Positions 17,501 through 25,144 of a stretch of DNA of 64,000 nucleotides are shown here, one piece after another (position 1 is the stretch's first letter; each line of letters opens with the position of its first letter). Source of the stretch: Lysobacterales bacterium (GTDB lineage: Bacteria; Pseudomonadota; Gammaproteobacteria; Xanthomonadales; SZUA-36); contig JAKITK010000001.1 in assembly GCA_021648125.1 (NCBI GenBank), forward strand, positions 1 to 64,000, read 5' to 3'. The position numbers and the translations under genes were made by a program. A model generated the notes under the pieces. That model saw only the letters and a list, made by a program, of their open reading frames with translations, ran no database searches and was not told where the DNA came from.

Positions 17501-19484
17501 GTCGCGAAGCCAACACCAAGCGGTTAAAGCTGTCACTTTCAACACCGCCCCGCCAGGTTTCTTCAAATGCCTGTTGAAATATATTCCGAACTGCTTCGAT
17601 ATCGAGATCGCCGCCATTGGCCAGCACCATATCAAAATCCTGTACCCAAACGGTCTTTTCCGGCCCCAACACAAACTCATAGGGCCGCTCACTGACAATT
17701 TTCAGGCCTAGGTTTTCTAACATCGGCAAGACATCACTGAGGGGAATCGGCCGGCTGTGTTTAAATATTTTAAAGCGCAACACACCCATGCGTTTCTTGC
17801 GCGGCCGATACAAACTCATGCGCAAGTCGTCTTCACCGGCTAAGGCCGCAATATTCTGCAGGTCATAACTGGCAACCCAGGGCGAGACATCCTCAGCATA
17901 AGATGCCGATACCGTCTGTGCATATTTGTCATAAAGTGCCAGTCCTTCCGCTTCACCCAGTTTCTGAATTAAAATTTCACGCAGTTCATCAGCCCATGAA
18001 CGCACGGCTTTAATGATTCTTTGCTCAAGTTCATCGATATTAATTTTCGGTCTTTTGCCAGCGCGCGGACGCACCAAAATATGTAGTCGCGCCAATGTGG
18101 ATTCAGAAACTTTAACCTGATAATCGAGGGTTTCAGCTTTCAGTGCACGCTTCAAAATTGACTGGATTGCTATTCGGTTTTCAGTATTAAAACGATCCCT
18201 GGGCAAGTACAACATGCACGAATAAAACCGTCCAAAGCGTTCACGGCGAATAAATAAACGAATTCTCTGGCGTTCCTGTAGCTTAAGCACCCCCAGTGCT
18301 AATGCCGAAAGTTCAGCAACAGTGGACTGGAACAGCTCATCCCTGGGTAAAGTTTCGAGAATATGCACCAGTGCTTTCCAGGCATGCGAGCCGGGTCGCA
18401 GTGTTGACTGCTGCATAACCGCTTCAACTCGGTGCCGCAGCAAAGGTGTTGACCAGGCACTGCGGGTATAAGTATTGGATGTAAACAAGCCGATAAAACG
18501 GTGCTCACCGATGGCTAAACCATCGTCGGCATAGATTTTTACGCCGATGTAATCCATGTATCCACTGCGGTGAATAATTGAACGGGAGTTGGTTTTGGTA
18601 ATAATCAGCGGTTCAGGATGTGCCTCTCGCGCAAGCGCGTGTTTATCCGGCAAATCCGACATTGGTCGACTGGTCACCGGGGCGTGTTTTTCTGCGAGCA
18701 TTCCTAGGCCAGTTTCCGCTTTGGCCTGCAGCACCGCTTTCTTAGCGGATCCTGTTACAGCATACTCACGATAACCTAGGAAAATAAAATGATCATCCGC
18801 AAGCCAGTTAATGAAATCGGCAGCTTCTGCTGCAGTAGATTTGTCCACGGCCGAGCTGTGTGTAGATAACAAGCCCGCTGCTACTCTGGCCTGGTCTTGC
18901 ATTTTCGACCAATCTTTAACCGCATACTGCACAACATTCAGAGTTTCGAGCGCTTTCTTTTTCAATCGCTGAATTCGGTCCTTGCTCAGATGGGCTATAT
19001 CCAGCTGAATTAGTGATTCGGTAAAGCAATCTGCATTGTCCGTATTGGCACCTACTTCAAGGAGTTGTTGCAGATTACCTTGTTGATCGCGTTGTACTGT
19101 AATTACCGGATGAAACAAGTGCCGAATTGCAATCCCGTTTTCCGCCAGCAACAGGCTGATAGAGTCGACTAGAAAGGGACCGTCAATGTTCAATAACTGA
19201 ATGACCGTGGAAGGTGATTCCCAACCATCTTCATCCAGTTTTGGATTGAATATCCGCAGTTTTGGCTGACGGGTATCGCGTTGCTGGATAAATTTATAGA
19301 GGTGCTTAATCCGGGTCAATAAATGCGCCGCTGTTTGCCCAGAAAGCTCATCACTGGTTGCGCGCTGAAATAAGGTAGCAGCCAGCTGTCGCAGGCCTTT
19401 CTTTTCCCGCGCTGAATATTCCGAGTCTGGTTGCCCATCTAACAGCGCTGTTACTGCTGTATATATCTCTTTTATTTCATTCAT
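14523..19484 (-). CDS. gdhB: NAD-specific glutamate dehydrogenase, large type
   Basis: Very large enzyme (about 1650 residues) of the GDH-180 class, converting glutamate to 2-oxoglutarate, ammonia and NADH. I start at the ATG at 19484 ([11 protein letters not shown]); the longer frame to 19592 would overlap the end of the acyl-CoA dehydrogenase gene. The N-terminal region has ACT-like sequence ([24 protein letters not shown]). The catalytic GDH core includes [53 protein letters not shown] and [22 protein letters not shown]. A long helical C-terminal region completes it. It sits between an acyl-CoA dehydrogenase (46 bp upstream) and nadK (overlapping), in one minus-strand transcription unit. 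The product feeds the 2-oxoglutarate dehydrogenase encoded at 45.6-51.1 kb. Confidence 0.95.
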   Translation of the reverse strand: [1653 protein letters not shown]

Positions 19485-19530
19485 TGTTACTGTTTCCACA
19501 GTTATATTAGCATTTCTCGGCCCGGCAAAA

Positions 19531-20697
19531 TTACCTGATCCCTGTAACACTGCGGGATATGACCATGCGCTGAATTTCACTGGTCCCCTCATAAATCTCG
19601 GTTATTTTAGCATCTCGAAAATAACGCTCAATCGGCATTTCCCTGCTATAGCCCATGCCACCGTGTATCTGTACCGCCTGATGGGTAACAAACATAGCCG
19701 TTTCAGAAGCAAATAGCTTGGCCATTGCGGCTTCAGTGGTAAATCGTCCGCCGTTACCCTCTGCCTGTGATTGCTTGGCAATGGCAGCCTGATAAATCAA
19801 CAGACGACTGGCTTCTATTCGGGTTTTCATATCCGCAATTTTAGTCTGGGTCATTTGAAAAGCACCGATGGGCTGACCAAAGGCTTTGCGTTCTTTTACA
19901 TACTCAATAGAAGCTTCATAGGCAGCAAGAGCGATGCCTAATGCCTGAGAAGCAATGCCGATTCGTCCAGCATCCAGCACACTCATTGCACTGATAAACC
20001 CCATACCCGGCTCGCCCAGCATATTTTCTGCTGGACAATGGTAATTATCAAACTCAATTTCACAAGTGGCGGATGCACGGATGCCCAGTTTAGGTTCTTT
20101 TTTTCCACGAATATAACCGGGCCGGTCCGCCTCAACAATAAACGCGCTGATCCCGCGCGCGCCTTTATCCGGGTCGGTAACCGCAAACAACACTCCGTAC
20201 TCGGCTACTGGGCCGGAAGTGATCCAGGATTTTTTACCATTAATGACAAAGTGGCTGCCATCTTTGCTCAGTTTAGCCTGAGTGTTCATTGCTGCTGCAT
20301 CTGAGCCAGATTGCGGTTCGGTTAACAAATAAGCGCCAATTTTTTTACCACTGGCAATATCGCGAACATACTTCTGCTTTTGCGTCTCGGTACCATTCTT
20401 GAGAATACCGTAACAAAACAATGAATTATTGACTGACATTATTACTGCATGGGCCGCATCTGCTTTGGCTATTTCTATCATCGCCAGCACATAAGCAATG
20501 CCATCCATACCGGCACCACCATACGCTTGCGGAACTTCTACCCCCATCAAACCAAGCTCCCCCATCTGACGGATATTGTCTAATGGGAATTCACCACTTT
20601 CATCAAAAGCTGCGGCTACTGGAACAATCTGAGACTGGGCAAAATCCCGTGCCGCATCCTGAATCATTTCCTGTTCTTCGCTTAGCCTAAAATCCAT
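19531..20697 (-). CDS. Acyl-CoA dehydrogenase, short-chain or branched-chain type
   Basis: 388-residue FAD enzyme of fatty-acid or branched-chain amino-acid degradation, forming the alpha-beta double bond of an acyl-CoA. Motifs: AYLLTEPQSGSDAAAMNTQA and KKSWITSGPVAEYGVLFAVT (FAD site), ERKAFGQPIGAFQM, QIHGGMGYSREMPIERYFRDAKI, and EIYEGTSEIQR carrying the C-terminal catalytic glutamate used by short-chain enzymes. The sequence resembles butyryl-, isobutyryl- or 2-methylbutyryl-CoA dehydrogenases; I cannot decide between them. It is first in a probable operon with gdhB and nadK. The IcmF-type mutase at the right end of the window would fit isobutyryl-CoA metabolism. Confidence 0.92.
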   Translation of the reverse strand: MDFRLSEEQEMIQDAARDFAQSQIVPVAAAFDESGEFPLDNIRQMGELGLMGVEVPQAYGGAGMDGIAYVLAMIEIAKADAAHAVIMSVNNSLFCYGILKNGTETQKQKYVRDIASGKKIGAYLLTEPQSGSDAAAMNTQAKLSKDGSHFVINGKKSWITSGPVAEYGVLFAVTDPDKGARGISAFIVEADRPGYIRGKKEPKLGIRASATCEIEFDNYHCPAENMLGEPGMGFISAMSVLDAGRIGIASQALGIALAAYEASIEYVKERKAFGQPIGAFQMTQTKIADMKTRIEASRLLIYQAAIAKQSQAEGNGGRFTTEAAMAKLFASETAMFVTHQAVQIHGGMGYSREMPIERYFRDAKITEIYEGTSEIQRMVISRSVTGIR

Positions 20698-20899
20698 GCC
20701 TAAAACCCATGTCGAAATCCCGTTTCTCTAAAGCTTGAATTATAAACCCTTGTAGCGGATACCGCACACACTTGAGCAGGCTTTCCCGTGGATATCTGCC
20801 ATTAAAGTGCTTCAACAACGAAATAAATAGGCATTGTGGTGCTCTCCCGATTGAGTTTCTGCACCAGCTGTTGCATTATTGGCGCGAAGATTAAAACTG

Positions 20900-21853
20900 G
20901 TGAGAATTCCAATCGACCTGCAAACTGCATCGCAACACATCCGCCTGCTCTCTGATACTACCCGTGCCCGGCTGTTATTCCTGCTAGAACAGGAAGAACT
21001 CAGTGTGGCAGAACTGGCTGCAATTACTCGGCTGGCACAACCCAGGGTGTCAACACATCTTGCCAAGCTACGGGAAGCAGGTTTAGTCAATGGCCGCCGC
21101 GATGGTGCTTCGGTCTATTATCGGCTGAGCTCGCGACAAGATAACCCTCAACTAACCGCACTATGGGAAACCTTTTGCGAAAGTGTTCGCGATCCTTTGG
21201 TTGAACAGGACCGTAACCGTATTTCAGATATTCTGGCGCAGCGTACCGCCGGACGCAACTGGGCAGATTCTGTAGCTGGCGATATGGACCGGCATTATTC
21301 CCCCGGCCGTACCTGGGAAGCAACCGCACGCGCCCTTGTGCACTTACTCAAGCTTGGGGATGTAGTCGATATCGCTTCTGGTGATGGAGTGATGGCCGAA
21401 TTACTTAGCGAGCACGCCCGCAGCATTACTTGTTTTGACATCAGCGACCACATTCTAAAAGCCGCTAGAAACCGCCTACAGGGCAAAGCAAATGTCAGCT
21501 TCCAGAAAGGCGATATGCATAATCTACAGCTAGCAAACAACAGCATGGATACAGTATTGCTGATGCATGCCCTGACCTACACCACCGACCCGCAAACGGT
21601 TTTTAATGAAGCCGCAAGAGTATTACGACCCGGTGGCCAGTTACTGGCGGCAACCTTGTTAGAGCATAAACATGAACGAGCGGTTTCAAGCTTTGATCAT
21701 CTGAACCAGGGTTTCAGTCAGGCGGATTTGCAGGCATTTTGTGATGCAGCCGGGCTCCGGGTTGACTACTGCACAACCTCATCCATAGAAAAACGCCCGC
21801 CCCACTTTGCGGTGTTGACATTGCTTGCTAGTTTGCCATTGGAGACCGACTAG
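20900..21853 (+). CDS. ArsR-family regulator fused to SAM-dependent methyltransferase
   Basis: About 317 residues. Residues 1-90 form a winged-helix ArsR domain (HIRLLSDTTRARLLFLLEQEELSVAELAAI, then QPRVSTHLAKLREAGLV). Residues about 140-310 form a class I methyltransferase: VVDIASGDGVMAELLSE is the SAM glycine loop, followed by FDISDHILKAAR, GDMHNLQ and LRPGGQLL. No metal cysteine pair typical of ArsR/SmtB sensors is present, so it probably senses a metabolite. Fusions of this kind occur beside methionine-cycle genes in other bacteria, but none is next to it here. The start is uncertain: I prefer GTG at 20900 because the family usually begins just before this point; TTG at 20879 is in frame too. 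Neither has a strong ribosome binding site. Confidence 0.85.
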   Translation: MRIPIDLQTASQHIRLLSDTTRARLLFLLEQEELSVAELAAITRLAQPRVSTHLAKLREAGLVNGRRDGASVYYRLSSRQDNPQLTALWETFCESVRDPLVEQDRNRISDILAQRTAGRNWADSVAGDMDRHYSPGRTWEATARALVHLLKLGDVVDIASGDGVMAELLSEHARSITCFDISDHILKAARNRLQGKANVSFQKGDMHNLQLANNSMDTVLLMHALTYTTDPQTVFNEAARVLRPGGQLLAATLLEHKHERAVSSFDHLNQGFSQADLQAFCDAAGLRVDYCTTSSIEKRPPHFAVLTLLASLPLETD

Positions 21854-21935
21854 CTCAGAGATAACTTCCAGTCAAAGAATAGAGAATAAACTCAACCTGC
21901 CCCTATTTCAAGCATGAGAGAAAACCGCCATTATA

Positions 21936-22220
21936 ATGAGGGTTATCTGGTTTAAAAGAGCTATTTGGGATTTGAAGTCGACAAAAGATTACATTGCTCA
22001 AGACAAGCCCCAGGCTGCTCAACAAATAGTTCAGAGAATTAAAAACAAAGTTTCATTGTTAAGCGAACAACCTAGTATTGGTAGACCAGGGAGAGTACCA
22101 AACACAAAGGAGTTTGTAGTAGATCGAACCCCGTTTATTTTGCCGTATCGGGTTCGGGATAACAGAATTGAAATCCTGCGCGTATTACATTCCTCAAGGC
22201 GCTGGCCAAAAAATATTTAG
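21936..22220 (+). CDS. ParE/RelE-family toxin-like protein without an antitoxin
   Basis: 94 residues with the ParE/RelE fold signature: VIWFKRAIWDLKSTKDYIAQDKPQAAQQIVQRI at the N terminus, then LLSEQPSIGRPGR, VVDRTPFILPYRVRDNRIEILRVLHSSRRWP at the end. These proteins inhibit gyrase (ParE) or cleave translated mRNA (RelE) and normally follow an antitoxin gene of 60-90 codons. Here only 82 bp separate it from the preceding methyltransferase gene, too little for an antitoxin, and none follows. Fragments of a dispersed repeat occur on both sides (AAAGAATAG and CCCCTATTT near 21875-21906, and the copy from 22274). It may be a solitary or inactive toxin; the reading frame itself is complete. Confidence 0.8.
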   Translation: MRVIWFKRAIWDLKSTKDYIAQDKPQAAQQIVQRIKNKVSLLSEQPSIGRPGRVPNTKEFVVDRTPFILPYRVRDNRIEILRVLHSSRRWPKNI

Positions 22221-22273
22221 TAAAGCGGCCGCGTGGGTATTGGACCTCACCTTTGAACGAGTTTTGTCGCTGA

Positions 22274-22453
22274 TTAAAAGTGTCCGTTGAACTGGGGGAG
22301 GGTTAGTCTGTCCCGAATGGCACTAAGTTAAGCCATTCTTGCATTGAATCAACACCTTCTAATTTGGCTTTAAATAAGGGTTAAGTCATTGATAGGTCAG
22401 ATGATAAAACCCCTTAACTTAGTGCCATTCGGGTCTGCCCCATATTCTTTCAA
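22274..22453. repeat. Dispersed repeat, copy 2, interrupted by a MITE
   Basis: TTAAAAGTGTCCGTTGAACT plus GGGGGAGGGTTAGTCTG (22274-22310) and, after the inserted element, TCTGCCCCATATTCTTTCA (22434-22452) together match the order of copy 1 at 8377-8443. Removing the element at 22312-22433 restores one continuous copy. Confidence 0.5.
22312..22433. mobile_element. MITE-like element with 21-bp perfect terminal inverted repeats
   Basis: 122 bp bounded by perfect 21-bp inverted repeats at 22312-22332 (starting CCCGAATGGCAC) and 22413-22433 (ending GTGCCATTCGGG). TCTGT just outside the left end and TCTGC just outside the right end look like a 5-bp target duplication with one change. The interior of about 80 bp is too short to encode a transposase. 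It is therefore probably mobilised by a transposase encoded elsewhere; I cannot assign the family. Confidence 0.75.
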
Positions 22454-22652
22454 TGATGGAAGCGAATTATTAAGCAATCACACTGTTTTTCAGGCACAAT
22501 TAGATGAAAAATAATCGTATGAGTAACCAATATACAAATAAAGCGGTTAGCTAATAACGCTGCTTCATTTAATAACATGAGATATTTTCAATACCAATTA
22601 AGAGCATGGAAAATTTGCTAGTTAAGGGTTATAAACAAAGAGAAGAAAGCCA

Positions 22653-23432
22653 ATGAGTGAAAAACCAGCCGACTACTTCAAGCGATACCGGCAAGCTATT
22701 GGCTTCACCAGCCAAATGACTGCAAAACAATTTCTTTCCGGAAAAGATGTTTCTCCAGAAATTGATTTTGCTTACATTGATAAGCTCAATCATAGACTTT
22801 GTGACATCATAAACGCAATCAATGACATTTCTGATGCAAGCTATAAACTCACTGACATAGCTGAATTTACCCAAAACAATATTTATTCACCCTATAAGAC
22901 TATCAAAGATGCCGGCCTCATTCCGCGCCTTAACAATCAAGGCCGACGGCCCGAATCTGTTCTATTTTCATGGCTTCGTGGTTACATGATTGTTCAATTT
23001 TTCACACCTCTTTTCTCGAATTTATTTTCAGCCAACATGGTTACCATTGGTGATGATGACTTATGTAATATTGAAACCTTTAGACGGAGCCCCAAAGCCG
23101 ACTTGGAATTTACACATGACAATCAATGCGTTAGGATCGAGGTGCAGTCTGGATTTCAGGGCATAAATGATATAAAAGAACATAAGGTTAGAGAGGCACA
23201 CCGAATTTTCAAAACTCCGGATAACCCTATAAAAACCATTTGCATTCATTTAGATATTTTTAATGGGCAAGTCGCCTTCGTTCAGCTGGATAAAATTCAA
23301 ACAAACGATGCTAATTTTGTAACCAGACAACAGATGGAAGGACAAAGCGTTCTGGCAATTGACCAGAACTATTTTAAATGGAGATTGCTGGATAGCCTGC
23401 CTGAAATCGATGATCTGGAATTATCCTTATGA
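22653..23432 (+). CDS. Probable type II restriction endonuclease
   Basis: 259 residues, AT-rich, placed directly before and overlapping a DNA cytosine methyltransferase gene by 4 bp (ATGA), the usual arrangement of a type II restriction-modification pair. A PD-(D/E)xK-type nuclease core is visible: Asp150 in PKADLEF, then RIEVQSG with Glu163 and Gln165. Glutamine in place of the usual lysine is known from BglII, so an ExQ variant is plausible. The N-terminal 140 residues are mostly helical and match nothing I recognise. AGAGAAGAAAG lies just before the ATG. Recognition sequence cannot be read from the protein. Endonuclease identity is an inference from context plus the motif. Confidence 0.7.
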   Translation: MSEKPADYFKRYRQAIGFTSQMTAKQFLSGKDVSPEIDFAYIDKLNHRLCDIINAINDISDASYKLTDIAEFTQNNIYSPYKTIKDAGLIPRLNNQGRRPESVLFSWLRGYMIVQFFTPLFSNLFSANMVTIGDDDLCNIETFRRSPKADLEFTHDNQCVRIEVQSGFQGINDIKEHKVREAHRIFKTPDNPIKTICIHLDIFNGQVAFVQLDKIQTNDANFVTRQQMEGQSVLAIDQNYFKWRLLDSLPEIDDLELSL

Positions 23433-24616
23433 GACTAGCGAAAAAGCCCATTGCGATAGAGCTTTTTTCAGGCGCCGGAGGGCTCAGTATTGGACTAGAA
23501 AGAGCGGGGTTTAATATCGTTCTTGCCAATGAAATAGAAAATGACTTTTCAGAATCATTTAGACTCAATCATGGGCATACAAAAATGATTTGTGATGACA
23601 TCCATAACATTTCATTCGCTAAAGAACTAGGCAACTTAGGAGTGAGCAAAGTCGATTTGGTATCGGGTGGTCCCCCATGCCAAGGTTTTAGTACCGTTGG
23701 CTCAAAAAATATTAAGGACTCTCGCAATAGCCTATTTTATGAATATTTAAGGGCTGTAGCTGAGGTAGACCCGAGTTATATAATTTTTGAAAATGTTGCT
23801 GGTTTTAAGACCATGTACAACGGATCCGCTTTCAGGACTTTAGAAAAAGAGCTTGATTTATTAGGTTATGCTACAGCCTCATCAATCTTAGAAGCATCTG
23901 ACTATGGCCTTCCACAAGTTCGTAAAAGAACTATCGTCGTCGGCTGGAAAAAAAACTTACCCAGCGTTCAACTGCCTGCTGCAACACACTTCGATGGCAA
24001 GAACATTTTCAATTTTCCGGATAAACTCACCATAATGGATGCTATATCTGACCTACCAACACTTCTTGCCAACCAATCGAAGTATAAATACAAGTGTAAA
24101 GCTAAAAACGAATATCAACGCTCCATCAGAGGAGCCAGCAAAGATTTGACAGAGCACAACAGTTCAAATTACGGTGCAAAAATGTTAGAAATTTTATCAC
24201 TAATACCCGCCGGCGGGGCTATTAAGGATTTACCACAACGGTTGCGGCCAAAAAGTTATTTTGCAAATACCTATGCCAGACTTTTACCTGACAGCCCATC
24301 TCCAACGATAACAAGAAATTTTGGCACCCCTTCATCCTCACGATGCGTACACCCCTTTCAAAATAGAGCATTGAGCACAAGAGAAGGCGCAAGGCTGCAG
24401 GGCTTCCCTGACAGCTATGAGTTTTCTGGTAGCAAGACCTCCAAAAACCTGCAAATTGGCAATGCTGTGCCACCAATTTTCGGAGAGGTCATAGCTAAGG
24501 AAATCATCAAGTCAATGCAGGCAAACCCTGAAAAAAATAACTTCCAAGCTTACAGTGCGCACAACAGCCCATTTTCGGACTCTCATAAAAAGGAAGCAAC
24601 CCTGCTACCAAACTAA
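23429..24616 (+). CDS. DNA (cytosine-5-)-methyltransferase, type II modification
   Basis: 395 residues with the conserved C5-methyltransferase motifs in the normal order: I (ELFSGAGGLSIGLERAG, SAM site, residues 11-27), IV (GGPPCQGFS with catalytic Cys84), VI (ENVAGF at 121), VIII (YGLPQVRKRTIVVGW), a target recognition region about 230-310, IX (RLLPDSPSPTITRNFGTP, REGARLQGFP) and X (QIGNAVPPIFGEVIA). It methylates C5 of cytosine in the recognition site of its partner and so protects the host. It overlaps the endonuclease gene by 4 bp and converges on the DUF2058 gene, overlapping by 12 bp. Base composition is lower in G+C than the flanking core genes, consistent with acquisition. Confidence 0.94.
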   Translation: MRLAKKPIAIELFSGAGGLSIGLERAGFNIVLANEIENDFSESFRLNHGHTKMICDDIHNISFAKELGNLGVSKVDLVSGGPPCQGFSTVGSKNIKDSRNSLFYEYLRAVAEVDPSYIIFENVAGFKTMYNGSAFRTLEKELDLLGYATASSILEASDYGLPQVRKRTIVVGWKKNLPSVQLPAATHFDGKNIFNFPDKLTIMDAISDLPTLLANQSKYKYKCKAKNEYQRSIRGASKDLTEHNSSNYGAKMLEILSLIPAGGAIKDLPQRLRPKSYFANTYARLLPDSPSPTITRNFGTPSSSRCVHPFQNRALSTREGARLQGFPDSYEFSGSKTSKNLQIGNAVPPIFGEVIAKEIIKSMQANPEKNNFQAYSAHNSPFSDSHKKEATLLPN

Positions 24617-25144
24617 ATCATCCGGAACCGGGTGCTCGGATTCTTCCGGGTTATCTACCCCCTGTAAATCTGGCACATGCTCCGGAGATAGTTTTTTAGC
24701 TTCAACAGCAATCGCTGCATCTACTAGATAGTAACGACCCCGCAAGTAAACCACCCCTAAACTTCCGGAATTAAGTTGCTCTAGTTGTTGTTTATCAAGC
24801 ATGATTTTGCGGATCTTTCCAAAGTGGGAAAAGTTTCTACAGATCTCAGCTGAATCTTTGTTTTGCTTGTTTGAATCAAGCAAGTCTACCAGTTTATTAT
24901 TGATTTCACGCCGACGCTTTTGCTCTGCTTGTTTTAAAGCAATGCGTTTTTTCGCGCTATCTTTTTCATATTTCGCCCGAGCCCGCCAAGCACTAGCAAG
25001 ATCTGATGAGCCCCCTGATTTTGTATGTACGGGTTTTGTACGCGTGGATTTTTTGTGCTGTCGCAACGGCTTTTTGTTCGCAACTTTAGTTTTTGCCAGC
25101 CCTGCCTTCAGCAATTGATCCCGTAATGACTCAGACATTCCCAT
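24605..25144 (-). CDS. DUF2058 family protein (YaiL-like)
   Basis: 179 residues. The N-terminal [20 protein letters not shown], a long lysine/arginine-rich charged middle and the C-terminal [40 protein letters not shown] match the DUF2058/YaiL family, described as nucleoprotein or polynucleotide-associated with no established reaction. Two ATGs compete, at 25144 and 25138; both lie inside the end of the upstream UDP-glucuronate decarboxylase gene, so the two genes overlap and are probably cotranscribed. Confidence 0.85.
   Translation of the reverse strand: MGMSESLRDQLLKAGLAKTKVANKKPLRQHKKSTRTKPVHTKSGGSSDLASAWRARAKYEKDSAKKRIALKQAEQKRRREINNKLVDLLDSNKQNKDSAEICRNFSHFGKIRKIMLDKQQLEQLNSGSLGVVYLRGRYYLVDAAIAVEAKKLSPEHVPDLQGVDNPEESEHPVPDDLVW

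Larger units (their letters stand above)
22221..22652. other. Intergenic region holding nested repeats and the restriction-modification promoter
   Basis: 432 bp between the toxin and the restriction gene. The left half holds the dispersed repeat and the MITE. The right part (22454-22652) is strongly AT-rich and must carry the promoter of the restriction-modification operon; AGCGGTTAGCTAATAACGCT near 22543-22562 is an imperfect dyad that might serve regulation. No controller-protein gene is present. Confidence 0.5.

Noticed and set aside
14720-18774. Several open frames of 60-100 codons on the opposite strand or in other frames of gdhB
   Set aside because: All are fully inside a well-supported gene and have no matching motifs.
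20698-20878. SAH or SAM riboswitch upstream of the ArsR-methyltransferase gene
   Set aside because: No consensus core of either riboswitch could be found, and the region also serves the divergent acyl-CoA dehydrogenase.
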